Part shown: positions 19,477 through 28,700 of the stretch, in pieces
How the letters are laid out: each line of letters starts with the position of its first letter
Numbering within the stretch: position 1 is the stretch's first letter
From: Rhodocyclus tenuis
GTDB lineage: Bacteria > Pseudomonadota > Gammaproteobacteria > Burkholderiales > Rhodocyclaceae
NCBI RefSeq assembly: GCF_014197755.1
Contig: NZ_JACIGE010000006.1
Span: forward strand, 1 to 64,000
DNA: 64,000 nucleotides
Reading direction: 5' to 3'
Position numbers and translations under genes: made by a program
Notes under the pieces: model-generated
What the model was told of the DNA's origin: nothing
Seen by the model: only the letters and a program-made list of their open reading frames with translations
Databases searched by the model: none

Positions 19477-21177
19477 TCAGGCGGCGAGGCTCTGCCCGGC
19501 GAGCAGGGCAACCAGCGCCACGCGCAGTTCGGCCACCACTCCGCGCCAGTCGCCAGCGCGCTGCTGGCGGAAAATCCGCAGCGAGGGGTACCAGGGCGAA
19601 TCGCTGCGCCCGCGTTGCCAGCGCCACTCGCTGCCGTAGCGCAGCAGCAGGCAGCAAGGCTTGCCGAGGCCACCTGCCAGATGCGCGACGGCGCTATCGA
19701 CACTGATCACCAGATCGAGGTTTTCGATCAGCGCCGCCGTCGAGGCAAAGTCTTCGAACGCTGACGCGTGCGCATCGGCCAGACAGCGCAGCCTGGGAAA
19801 GCTGGCGAGCGTTGCCGTGTCGGCAAGAGGGATTTCCTTTTGCAGGCTGATCAGCTCGACGTCGATGCCGGCCAGCGGCAGCAGTTCGGCCAAAGGCAGA
19901 TCGCGCGTGCGGTTGCGCGGAGCGCGCTGACGCCCGGCCCAGGCAAGGCCGACGCGCAAGCGGCGCTTCTGCCGCAGGATGGCGCCCCAGCGCGCGACCG
20001 CGCCGGGATCGGCGCGCAGATACGCCGACGCGTCGCCAAGGACGGGAATGAAAGCCAGCGCGGGCTGCGCGTTGAATCCCAGGGCCAGCGGCAGGCTCAG
20101 CAAGGGACATTGCAGCTCATGCGCGGGCAGCGCTTCTTCGTCACCGATCACTTGCAGGCGCGGGTCGAGTCCGGCCAGCAGCCGGCACAGCGCCTGCTGC
20201 ACGCGCAGGATCACCCGCGCGGCACGCGTCAGCTGCAGCACGAGCGGGACGAAGCGAACGAACTGCAGCGTGTCGCCGAATCCCTGTTCGGCCCAGACCA
20301 GCAAGGTCTTTCCCGACAGATCGGCGCCGCCAGCGCCGGCATCGGCCATCGCGGGTGCCGCCGTGGCGGCGCAGCCAAGCCACAGCGGCCGACCGCTAGC
20401 GAGTCGTTCGCCGCTGAGTTGCTGCGTCAGCCAGCGCCATTCGAGATCAGCCAGGGCTCGCGGGCTGCCCTGTGCCAGCCAGCAGTGCGCAATCTCGAGA
20501 TGCGCTTCGGCAAAATCGGGAAGCTGCTCGATCGCTCGCACGTAGGCGACTCGCGCTTCGGCAAAGTGTCCCTGCTGCTGCAGCACATTGCCGAGGTTGT
20601 AGGCAATCTCGGCACGTTCCGGCGCCAGCGAGAGCGCGCGCGCATAGGTAGCGGCGGCCTCGTCGTGGCGGTCGAGCGCCAGCAGGACACCGCCCATGCC
20701 GTTGAGCGCGTCGACATGCTCGCGGTCGACACGCAGCACGGCCGCGAAGTCACGCAGCGCGTGTGCGTAACGATCGCTCCGGCAGAAGATTCCGGCGCGA
20801 CGCAGCCTTGCCGGTAGATCGGCAGGCTGCTCGTGCAGTTGCGCATCGAGCGCGGCACACGCCTGCTGCACGATCTCGTCACGCTGCGCCGCGATTACGG
20901 CCGAAGCGGGCACCTGCCGGAGAAAGCAATCAAGTGCGTCGAGCGCTTCTTCGTAGCGCCGCAAGTGTGCCAGCACCAGGCCGCGTTCGACCTGCAAAGG
21001 AAGAAAGCCCGGGTTGATGTTCAACGCGGCATCGAGGCAGTCGAGCGCACCCGGCCAGTCGTCACGCTGGCGCAGTTCGATCGCCGCGAGCAGCAATCGC
21101 AGGATTTCATCAGTTGCGACAACCCCTGCAGTTCCCCCGTCCGGCATCTGGCATTCCGCGTCTGGCAAAGCGCACAT
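19477..21177 (-). CDS. TPR-repeat glycosyltransferase (GT9-like C-terminus)
   Basis: A 566-residue cytosolic protein. Residues about 25-245 contain tetratricopeptide repeats (for example ALNGMGGVLLALDRHDEAAA and IAYNLGNVLQQQGHFAEA). Residues about 285-555 resemble the heptosyltransferase-like domain found in TPR-containing proteins: LLVWAEQGFGDTLQFVRFVP, RVGLAWAGRQ, and DLVISVDSAVAHLAGGLGKP, the donor-site signature. Such proteins commonly glycosylate flagellin or cell-surface targets. Neither substrate nor neighbours here indicate which. The ATG at 21177 lacks a clear ribosome-binding site; ATG 21147 is an alternative. Confidence 0.75.
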   Translation of the reverse strand: MCALPDAECQMPDGGTAGVVATDEILRLLLAAIELRQRDDWPGALDCLDAALNINPGFLPLQVERGLVLAHLRRYEEALDALDCFLRQVPASAVIAAQRDEIVQQACAALDAQLHEQPADLPARLRRAGIFCRSDRYAHALRDFAAVLRVDREHVDALNGMGGVLLALDRHDEAAATYARALSLAPERAEIAYNLGNVLQQQGHFAEARVAYVRAIEQLPDFAEAHLEIAHCWLAQGSPRALADLEWRWLTQQLSGERLASGRPLWLGCAATAAPAMADAGAGGADLSGKTLLVWAEQGFGDTLQFVRFVPLVLQLTRAARVILRVQQALCRLLAGLDPRLQVIGDEEALPAHELQCPLLSLPLALGFNAQPALAFIPVLGDASAYLRADPGAVARWGAILRQKRRLRVGLAWAGRQRAPRNRTRDLPLAELLPLAGIDVELISLQKEIPLADTATLASFPRLRCLADAHASAFEDFASTAALIENLDLVISVDSAVAHLAGGLGKPCCLLLRYGSEWRWQRGRSDSPWYPSLRIFRQQRAGDWRGVVAELRVALVALLAGQSLAA

Positions 21178-21478
21178 TCTTTGTCGAAAGCAGTAAAACC
21201 GGAACGATCGCGCCGGTAAATTCCGGTGAAGCGGCCTTGTTCACGCGCAGCCATCGACCTTCTCGCCGCTGCCACCGCCTGACTAACGCGTTGCGCTTCA
21301 ACCGTCGCCGGTGTTGTCGGCATCGGCGCTTGCATGATGATCGCGGCAAGGACGTGAAAGGCGCCAATTCCTGGAACATCGTCAGCGCCGGCGCAAGCCG
21401 CCGATGAGTTTCCCGGCTGCCGCGCGGCGCCGGTAAAATGCGCGGCATCCGCATCGTCAACCGGGACCTCAGCGCACA
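21178..21478. other. Divergent intergenic region
   Basis: No gene is seen. It should hold the promoters of the flanking divergent genes. TAAAAT at 21434-21439 is a plausible -10 box for the arsC-like gene at 21479. Confidence 0.5.
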
Positions 21479-21865
21479 ATGTCCGCTCCAGAACAACACC
21501 GCAGCTGCCGCATCTACGGCATCAAGAATTGCGACACGATGAAGAAAGCCTTCGCTTGGCTCGACGCCAACGGTGTCGCCTGTGAATTCATCGACTACAA
21601 GAAGGCCGGCGTGGCCGCCGCGCATCTCGCCGACTGGGCAGCGCGCGCCGGCTGGCAGACGCTGCTCAACCGCCAGGGACTGACCTGGAAGAAGCTGTCC
21701 GAGGAACAGCGCGCCGACGTCGACGAGGCGCGCGCGCTGGCGCTGATGGCCGCGCAGCCGACGCTGATCAAGCGCCCGGTGCTCGACAGCGGCGACGCCC
21801 TGCTCGTCGGCTTCGACGCCGAACGCTATCGCGCCTGGGCCAACTCACAGGAGGAAAAGGCATGA
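21479..21865 (+). CDS. ArsC/Spx-family reductase-like protein (YffB type)
   Basis: A 128-residue thioredoxin-fold protein. The active-site segment IYGIKNCDTMKKA has a single cysteine (Cys 18), followed by FIDYKKAG, NRQGLTWKKL and LIKRPVLDSG, the ArsC-family pattern. YffB-type members are of uncertain function and are not proven arsenate reductases. No ars genes are near. The stop overlaps the hslO start (ATGA), so the two are co-translated. Confidence 0.85.
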   Translation: MSAPEQHRSCRIYGIKNCDTMKKAFAWLDANGVACEFIDYKKAGVAAAHLADWAARAGWQTLLNRQGLTWKKLSEEQRADVDEARALALMAAQPTLIKRPVLDSGDALLVGFDAERYRAWANSQEEKA

Positions 21866-22719
21866 GCATCGATACGCTGCAGCGCTTTTTGCTCGACGAT
21901 CTCGACATTCGCGGCGCCGTCGTCCGCCTCGGTCCGGTGTGGCAGGAGATCACCGCGCGTCGTCACTATCCGGCGCCGGCCAACGCGCTGCTCGGCGAAA
22001 TGTGCGCCACCGCGCTGTTCATCGCCGACGCGCTGAAACATCCGGGCCGCATCACCTTCCAGTTGCGTGGCGACGGGCCGGTATCGCTGCTTGTCGTCGA
22101 TTGCGACGAACGCCTCAACCTGCGCGCAATGGCACATGCCGTCGCCGATACTGCGCCGGCGCCGATGCCCGAACTGCTCGGCGGCGGCCAGCTGCTGCTT
22201 TCGCTCGATGTGCCGAACATGCGCCAGCCCTGGCAGAGCGTCGTGCCGATGCAGGGCGACAACATTGCCGAGGTGTTCGAGCATTACCTCGGCCTGTCCG
22301 AACAGCTGCCCTCGCGCCTGTTCCTTGCCGCGTCGCCCGAGGGCGCTGCCGGCCTCTTCCTGCAGAAGCTGCCGAACGCCGACGCGCGCGACGCCGACGG
22401 CTGGAACCGCATCACCGGACTGGCCGCCACCGTCACCGCCGACGAGTTGCTGGCGCTACCGGCCGACGAGCTGCTGACGCGGCTCTTCCACGAGGAAACC
22501 GTGCGTGTTTTCGATGCACGCAAGGTGCTGCACGACTGCCCGGAAGACTGGGACAAGGTGCGCACCATGCTGCGCTCGCTCGGCCGCCAGGAAGTCGAGG
22601 CGGTGCTGCGCGAGCACGGCGAAGTGCTGATCCGCGACGACCTCGCCAACCGCGACTACCGCTTCGACGCGGCAGCAGTCGAGGCCTTGTTCAGCGAAGC
22701 GCCGCCGACGCTGCACTGA
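21862..22719 (+). CDS. hslO: Hsp33-family chaperone HslO with degenerate zinc switch
   Basis: A 285-residue Hsp33 homologue. Family features are clear: the N-terminal RGAVVRLGPVWQEI, LLGEMCATALFIADALKHPGR, QLRGDGPVSLLVVDC, and the linker region LLTRLFHEETVRVFDARKV. Normal Hsp33 proteins end in a zinc-binding redox switch CXC...CXXC. In the matching positions this protein has HDCPEDW and RDDLANRDYRFD, so only one cysteine (Cys 226) remains. Zinc binding and oxidative activation as in E. coli are therefore unlikely. The chaperone domain itself looks intact. It follows the arsC-like gene with a 4-nt overlap. Confidence 0.9.
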   Translation: MSIDTLQRFLLDDLDIRGAVVRLGPVWQEITARRHYPAPANALLGEMCATALFIADALKHPGRITFQLRGDGPVSLLVVDCDERLNLRAMAHAVADTAPAPMPELLGGGQLLLSLDVPNMRQPWQSVVPMQGDNIAEVFEHYLGLSEQLPSRLFLAASPEGAAGLFLQKLPNADARDADGWNRITGLAATVTADELLALPADELLTRLFHEETVRVFDARKVLHDCPEDWDKVRTMLRSLGRQEVEAVLREHGEVLIRDDLANRDYRFDAAAVEALFSEAPPTLH

Positions 22720-22721
22720 GA

Positions 22722-22745
22722 CGGGCGCCCCCGGAGCGGCGCCCG
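22722..22745. terminator. Bidirectional hairpin between convergent genes
   Basis: Perfect 8-bp stem CGGGCGCC / GGCGCCCG with an 8-nt loop, starting 3 nt after hslO and lying downstream of the convergent gene ending at 22826. There is no long T tract, so it is a candidate only. Confidence 0.5.
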
Positions 22746-22825
22746 CCGTCGGCCTTTCGCAGCGGACTGCCGGCAGACGCGCAAGGCGCGCGCCGCCTGC
22801 GCATTGCCCGTATTTCGACGCGCAC

Positions 22826-23428
22826 TTACGCGGCGCGCGCCGTCGCAGACGCCGGCGTTCCCGGTGCCGCACCCTGCGCCGCCTCGAAATCGGCGTAGCC
22901 CTGTTGCACCAGCGCGTAGGTCTTGCCGATGTTGCTGGCAATATCGCCGTTGAACACCTGCAGGCCAGTGAGAATGTCGGTGGCTTCCTTGAAGCCCTTC
23001 TCGAAGCCGCCGCGAATGGTGTCCATGAAGTTCTTCAACACGCTGGCATCGTCCTCGCCCGGATGGTTCTGCTTGAACGCCGCGAAAAATCCGGTCGACA
23101 GCGAGACGATGCGGCCGGCGGTAGCGGCCGGCGTATTGTCCTGACTGGCTGCATTCTGGATCGCGTCGGCGCCGAGTTCCGGCGCCAGCGCCTCGTTCAG
23201 GCTGTCAATGGCGCTTCTGAACAGCAGGCTGAGCGGCGAGTTCTGCACGCTGATCGAGACCTCAAGCGAGGCCTGCATGATCGACTGGTTCAGCTGCGCG
23301 CGTGCGGACGCCTGCGCCGTGGCAGCGTCGGCAGTGCCGGCGCTGTTGCGCTTTGCCTCGGCGGCGGCGGCGGGCGTAGCCGCAGGCAGGCGTGGCGCCG
23401 ACGGCGTGCTGGCGATGGAATTCGACAT
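22826..23428 (-). CDS. DUF5610-like protein of unknown function
   Basis: A 200-residue protein. An Ala/Pro-rich first 40 residues is followed by a helical domain. Its final part (GFFAAFKQNHPGE, FMDTIRGGFEKGFKEATDIL, LQVFNGDIASNIGKTYALVQ) matches my memory of DUF5610 proteins of Pseudomonas and relatives. Function is not known to me. No signal peptide. The ATG at 23428 has a GAGGAG ribosome-binding site 6 nt upstream. Confidence 0.7.
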   Translation of the reverse strand: MSNSIASTPSAPRLPAATPAAAAEAKRNSAGTADAATAQASARAQLNQSIMQASLEVSISVQNSPLSLLFRSAIDSLNEALAPELGADAIQNAASQDNTPAATAGRIVSLSTGFFAAFKQNHPGEDDASVLKNFMDTIRGGFEKGFKEATDILTGLQVFNGDIASNIGKTYALVQQGYADFEAAQGAAPGTPASATARAA

Positions 23429-23537
23429 GCTGTTTCTCCTCGGCCGGAGCTTGCCCGGCGCAAAACGGCCGCGAACCGCCTTTCAGCAATTCGCGGCCTG
23501 TTCGCTCAGCGGATGAGGGGCCGCCCGGCGGATGGTT

Positions 23538-23720
23538 TCAACTCTTGCGGGCGTCCTTGATGTCTTCCTTGAGGTTGCCGATGTGCTCCTGCACCTTGCC
23601 TTCAGCCTGGTTCTTCAGGCCTTTGAGCTGCTGCTCGCGACTGCCGATCAGCTTGCCGGTTTCTTCCTGAATCTTGCCGCCGAGATCCTTGGCGGCGCCC
23701 TTGACTTGATCCTTGTTCAT
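23538..23720 (-). CDS. CsbD-family stress protein
   Basis: A 60-residue, highly charged and probably unstructured protein with the CsbD pattern: MNKDQVKGAAKDLGGKIQEE, TGKLIGS, KGLKNQAEGKVQ. CsbD proteins accumulate in general stress; the mechanism is unknown. The start is set by a strong AAGGAG 6 nt before ATG 23720; an earlier in-frame ATG at 23780 is rejected. It is one of a set of small stress/envelope genes here (23.5-25.5 kb). Confidence 0.85.
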   Translation of the reverse strand: MNKDQVKGAAKDLGGKIQEETGKLIGSREQQLKGLKNQAEGKVQEHIGNLKEDIKDARKS

Positions 23721-23789
23721 GGTGAACTCCTTGTCTGTAGATGACTGCTGCTGAGAAACGGGCAATGCCAAGCCCGTCAAAACTGCTGC

Positions 23790-24407
23790 TTACTGGCCGT
23801 AACGTGTCTTGGCATCATTGACACACTTGTCCTTGGCGTCGCCGGCGAGCGCGTCACATTTTTCCTGGGCAACGCCGTAGGCACCTTCGCGCTTTTCGGC
23901 AACCGCCTCCTGGCGCGCTTCGTTCGTCGCCCTCAAGGCGACGGCATTGGCGTCGTTGGCTTTTTCGCGCGCCGTCGCGTTGGCATCGGCGGTGGCGTCA
24001 GCCAGCTTGGCGTCGGCCTTGGCGCCGATGAAAGCGGCCTTCGCTTCCTTACGGCAGACGTCCTTGGCATTGCCGGCAAAGTCGTCGCACTTCTCCTTGG
24101 CCACGGCATATGCGGCCTCTGCCTTGGCGATGCGCAACTCGTAGCGGTGTTCGGCCGAAGGTCCGTAGCTTTCCTCGTACTCGGCGCGAGCGATCCTGGC
24201 GCGCCCCTTGGCTTCTTCCAGACAGATGTCTCTGGCATTACCCGACTGCGCCTTGCAATCCTTCTTTTCTGTCTTGTACTTCGCATCGATGCTGGTTGTG
24301 GCGGCAACGTAATCCGACATGGTGGCGGTAGCGGGAGCGGCGTAGGCGCCGCCGCTGAGCGCCAGACAGAAGGCTGCGGCGATCAGGGAGACAGGCAAAT
24401 TGTTCAT
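23790..24407 (-). CDS. Secreted protein with three C-X10-C repeats
   Basis: A 205-residue exported protein. A signal peptide (LIAAAFCLALSGGAYA) precedes a charged, Ala/Lys/Glu-rich helical body. Three copies of a cysteine-bracketed unit are visible: KKDCKAQSGNARDIC (about residues 50-60), KEKCDDFAGNAKDVC (about 105-117) and QEKCDALAGDAKDKC (about 183-195). Each is followed by a helical Glu/Ala/Lys stretch. Cysteines ten residues apart in each unit suggest local disulphides in the periplasm. No family name is known to me. Good GAGGATC ribosome-binding site. Confidence 0.75.
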   Translation of the reverse strand: MNNLPVSLIAAAFCLALSGGAYAAPATATMSDYVAATTSIDAKYKTEKKDCKAQSGNARDICLEEAKGRARIARAEYEESYGPSAEHRYELRIAKAEAAYAVAKEKCDDFAGNAKDVCRKEAKAAFIGAKADAKLADATADANATAREKANDANAVALRATNEARQEAVAEKREGAYGVAQEKCDALAGDAKDKCVNDAKTRYGQ

Positions 24408-24518
24408 GGTTGATCCTCATGGTTGAGAAATTGATACGGGCAGACGTCGGCCATGGCTGGCCGAAGCTTGCCGTTGGCCGGCAAGGCCGGGAAAAGCCGG
24501 AATACGACGGGAAAACGC

Positions 24519-24674
24519 TCAGATCCGCCCAAGCAGCAGAAGGATGATGAGAATGAGCACCACCAGCCCCAGACCGCCGCTCGGCGCGTAACCCCAGGCG
24601 CGGCTGTGCGGCCATACCGGGATGGCACCGATCACCGCGAGCAGCAGGATGATCAGCAGAATTGTTCCCAACAT
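24519..24674 (-). CDS. DUF3309-type small membrane protein
   Basis: A 51-residue frame missed by size cut-offs. It starts MLGTILLIILLLAVIGAIPV, continues WPHSRAWGYAPSGGLGL and ends VVLILIILLLLGRI. Two hydrophobic spans flank a WPHSxxWGYxPSGGLGL turn, which is the signature of DUF3309 proteins. The ATG has AAGGAG 7 nt upstream. A 20-bp motif shared with two other stress genes lies about 100 bp upstream. Function unknown; the family is common among stress-induced inner-membrane peptides. Confidence 0.85.
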   Translation of the reverse strand: MLGTILLIILLLAVIGAIPVWPHSRAWGYAPSGGLGLVVLILIILLLLGRI

Positions 24675-24772
24675 GATGGTCTCCTTCGATCAGCAACGAG
24701 ACTGTCGGCGCTGCGGGATGCAGCGGTGCCGCAGAATCGTTGACGGCAGTGTCGGCGTCGCGGCGTCCGCTT

Positions 24773-24792
24773 TCAGTACGTTCGCCCACATA
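24773..24792 (-). promoter_or_regulatory. Shared stress-gene motif, copy 1
   Basis: Minus-strand sequence TATGTGGGCGAACGTACTGA, 98 bp upstream of the DUF3309 gene. It matches 18 of 20 positions of the copy at 25572. Confidence 0.5.
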
Positions 24793-24864
24793 GCCTGAAC
24801 AATCGGCAAGTCGGCGGCGGGCGACGCGGCCACCTGCCTGACCGGCGCGAGCCGGCCCGCACAT

Positions 24865-25500
24865 TCACTTGGCGGCGACGTTCGGACCGACGCTGACCGC
24901 CGAACTGCTGACGCTCTTCACGCCTTTCACTTGCAGCGTCATCTGCCGCACATGGTCGAGGGCGCCCTGATCGGGCAGATGGCCCTTGAGCACGACGACG
25001 CCATCGGTGGTCTCGACACTGACGTCAAAACCTTCGCTGACGCTGCCGGCAAGGATTTCGGTCTTCACCTTGGTGGTGATCCAGCTATCGGAAACAGCCT
25101 GTCCGGTTTTGGCGACCACCGCTTTCGTCTTGGCAGTAGCGCTACTGCCCGACGGGGTCTTCAGGTTGTTGTCGACGCTGCGCACGCCATCGACAGCGCG
25201 TGCCGCCGATTCGGCGAAGGACTTTGCGTCGCCGCTGCTCGCCTTGCCCTCAAGCGTGACAACGCCATTGGTCGTGGTGACGCTGATGTCGGAGTCTTTC
25301 AGGCTGGCCTCGCCAACCAGTTTTGCCTTCACTTTGGCGGTGGTGGCGGTATCGCTCACGGCAGCGCCAATGCCGTTGCTGCGGGCGACGGGCGCGGCTT
25401 CATCGGCGGCGAACGTCAGGGTCGAGCCGACGCCGATGCCGGCGGCAAGGCTGGCGAGCAGGAAGGAACGGGAAAGTGATGTCTTCAGTGGGCGGTTCAT
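24865..25500 (-). CDS. Periplasmic double BON-domain protein
   Basis: A 211-residue OsmY-like protein. Signal peptide (SFLLASLAAGIGVGSTLTFA) is followed by two BON domains. The first is at about 55-115 (TTAKVKAKLVGEASLKDSDI, VTLEGKASSGDAKSFAESAA) and the second at about 140-205 (ITTKVKTEILAG, VVVLKGHLPDQGALDHV). BON domains bind membranes or envelope surfaces and OsmY is induced by osmotic stress. The ATG at 25500 has ACTGGAG upstream; an open frame to 25896 is not supported. A 20-bp motif shared with other stress genes lies 71 bp upstream. Confidence 0.88.
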   Translation of the reverse strand: MNRPLKTSLSRSFLLASLAAGIGVGSTLTFAADEAAPVARSNGIGAAVSDTATTAKVKAKLVGEASLKDSDISVTTTNGVVTLEGKASSGDAKSFAESAARAVDGVRSVDNNLKTPSGSSATAKTKAVVAKTGQAVSDSWITTKVKTEILAGSVSEGFDVSVETTDGVVVLKGHLPDQGALDHVRQMTLQVKGVKSVSSSAVSVGPNVAAK

Positions 25501-25571
25501 GCGCGTTCTCCAGTGAGCAACGAACGGAATCGTTCGCGATTGGCGCAGCTTCCGTGTTCGCCCGGCAAGGG

Positions 25572-25591
25572 TCTGTACGTTCGCGCACATA
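25572..25591 (-). promoter_or_regulatory. Shared stress-gene motif, copy 2
   Basis: Minus-strand TATGTGCGCGAACGTACAGA, 71 bp upstream of the BON-domain gene, same orientation relative to its gene as the other copies. The core TGTGnGCGnnCGnACwGA is shared by all three. Confidence 0.5.
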
Positions 25592-25759
25592 CCCCCTGCG
25601 GCCTTGCGACTAAGCTCGTTTCGTGCTTTTGGCGGTGGCCGGCGCATTGCCACCACTACTGCCAGCACGTCAGCCGACCCCTGGTCGGCAGCTTGCCCGG
25701 GCAACGCGGAACCCGCTTTTTCCGCGCAAGAAATCGGGACACGCACCTTGAAGCCAGCG

Positions 25760-28700
25760 ATGAAGACCCTGCAAACGCTGCTGTATCGCCTGCTCGGACG
25801 ACTGCAGCGCGACGCGCTGGCGCACAAGTACATCAGTGCCGAGCCGCCGTTGCGTGCCGAGCTGTTCAGCGCCGACCAGATGGAGCGACACGGCAAGACG
25901 CTGGCCGAGCAGCATCAGACGGCACCGCAACACGGCCCGGACAAGCTGCTGGCGCGTCTGGTCGATAACGAATCGATTCTCGTCGGCATCTTCAGCATGC
26001 TCACCGAGGCGGCCAAGGCCGGCGAGCGGATCACGCCGGCCGGTGAATGGCTGCTCGACAATTTCTACCTGGTCGAAGAGCAGATCCGCATCGCGCGCAA
26101 GCATTTCCCCAAGGGCTACAGCCGCGAACTGCCGCTCCTCGGCAACGGCCCCTCGCAGGGTCTGCCGCGCGTCTACGACATCGCACTCGAGTCGGTGGCG
26201 CATGGCGACGGCCGCGTCGATCCGGAAAGCCTCAACCGCTTTGTCGCCGCCTACCAGACGATCGACGAACTCAGACTCGGCGAGTTGTGGGCCATTCCGA
26301 TCATGTTGCGTCTGGCGCTGATCGAGAATCTGCGCCGCGTCGGCAGCCGCGTCGTCGCCGGCATGATCGACCGCCGCCGGGCCGACGCCTGGGCCGACCA
26401 GATGATCGAGGTCGCCGAGAAAGATCCGAAGAGCCTGATCCTCGTCATTTCCGACATGGCGCGTTCGAATCCACCCTTGCGCAATTCCTTCGTCGCCGAG
26501 CTGGCGCGCCGCCTGCAGGGACAAAGCTCGGCGCTGGCGCTGCCGCTCACCTGGATCGAACAGCGCCTCTCCGAGGCGGCGACGACGATCGAGCAGATGG
26601 TGCAGTCCGAGACGCAGAGCCAGGCCTCACACCAGGTATCGATCAGCCACAGCATCGGCAGCCTGCGCGCACTCGGCGCGACGGACTGGCGCGAGTTCGT
26701 CGAGACGATGAGCGCCGTCGAACGCGAGTTGCGCCGCGATCGCGACGGTCTCTACGCCGGCATGGACTTCGCCAGCCGCGACCGCTATCGCCACGTGATC
26801 GAGCATGTTGCCCGCCACAGCCGCTGTGCGGAGAGCGAAGTTGCCCGCGACGCCATCCGGCTGGCTGCAGAAGCGATGCCGACGACACCTGCCGAAGACA
26901 GCATGCCGGCCGCGCTCGGCGACAAGATCGACCCGCGCCGCGGGCACGTCGGCTACTACCTCATTGGCGCCGGACTGCCGCAACTCGAGCAGCTCACCGG
27001 CGCACGCCTGGCGTTTGGCGAACGCGTCCGCCGGCTGGCCGCACGGCGGCCGCTGCTGCTTTACCTCGGCGCCATCGCGCTGCTCAGCGCGGCCTGCACC
27101 GGCGGCTTCCTCGCCATCGCCGCGGCCAGTGCTGCAGCGCTCTGGGTGCAAGCGCTGATTTTCGTTCCGGCGCTGCTCGCCTCGAGCCAGCTCGCGGTGA
27201 CGCTGGTGAACTGGCTGGTGACGCTGCTGGCGACACCGCTGCCGCTGCCGCGCATGGACTACTCACTCGGCATTCCGGCGCAATCGCGCACGCTGGTCGT
27301 CGTGCCGACCATGCTTGTCAGCCTGCAGGGTGTGGACGATCTGGTCGAGGCGCTGGAGGTGCGTTTTCTTGCCAACCGCGATGCCCGCCTGCACTTCGGC
27401 CTGCTCACCGATTTTGGCGATGCCGCAAGCGAACTGCAGCCTGAAGACGACGCGCTGCTGCAGGCCGCCGGCGAACGCGTTGCGGCGCTGAACGCCAAGT
27501 ACGACTGCGTGGACGGCGACACCTTCTTCCTCTTTCATCGTCCGCGGCGCTGGAACGCCAGCGAAATAATCTGGATGGGCTACGAGCGCAAACGCGGCAA
27601 GCTCGGCGATCTCAATGCCCTGCTGCGCAGCGGGGCGGACAGCACGGCGTTTTCGCTGATCGTCGGCGCGACGGCGATTCTCGGTGAAGTCCGTTACGTC
27701 ATCACCCTCGACACCGACACGCAACTGCCGCGCGACTGCGCACGGGCGCTGGCCGGCGCCATGGCGCATCCGCTCAACCGCCCCTGCCTTGATCCGGCAA
27801 GCCGGCTGGTCACCGCCGGCTACGGCATCCTGCAGCCGCGCATGGCGGTCAATCTGCCGAGCACCAACCGCTCGCGCTACGCCGGGCTGAGTGGCGCCGA
27901 CGCCGGCATCGACCCGTACACGCGCGCCATCTCCGACGTCTATCAGGATCTGTTCCACGAAGGCTCGTTCATCGGCAAGGGAATCTACGACGTCGATGCC
28001 TTCGAGGGCGCCGTCAAGGAGCGCTTCCCCGACAACCGCATCCTCAGCCACGACCTGCTCGAAGGCTGCTACGCGCGCGCCGGGCTGCTCAGCGACGTGC
28101 AACTGTACGAAGACACACCGGCGCGCTACTGCGACGATGTCAGCCGCCGCCATCGCTGGATTCGCGGCGACTGGCAGATCGCCTCCTGGCTGCTCTCGCT
28201 GGTCCCCGCTCCGGCTGGCCAGCGGCGGCAGAATCCCTTGTCCACGCTGTCGCAATGGAAGCTCTTCGACAACCTGCGGCGCAGCCTGGTACCGGCGGCG
28301 GTGTGCCTGCTTTTCCTGCTCGGCTGGATCCTGGTGCCGTCCGTTCTGGCGTGGACGCTGGCGGTACTCGGCATCCTCTTCCTGCCGCTGGCACTGAATG
28401 CGGGACGCGAACTGCTCAACAAACAGCCGGATGTGCTGCTAGGCGCGCACTTCTCCGGCGCCCTGCGCTCGGCCGGCCGGCAGTTCGCGCAAGCGGCTTT
28501 CGCGCTCGCCTGCCTGCCCTACGAAGCGTGGTACAGCCTTGACGCCATCGTGCGCACGGCGACTCGCCTGGTCTCACGGCGGCGCATGCTCGAATGGCGG
28601 CCGTCGCACGATCTGCAGTCCGGCTGCGGCAATGATGCCGGCGAGGGCATCGGCGCACTCGCCGGCAGCTACCGGCGGATGTGGCCGGCACCGCTGCTCG

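Noticed and set aside
21110-21625. A 171-codon minus-strand frame across the arsC-like promoter
   Set aside because: It has no recognisable motifs and overlaps clearly coding arsC-like sequence.
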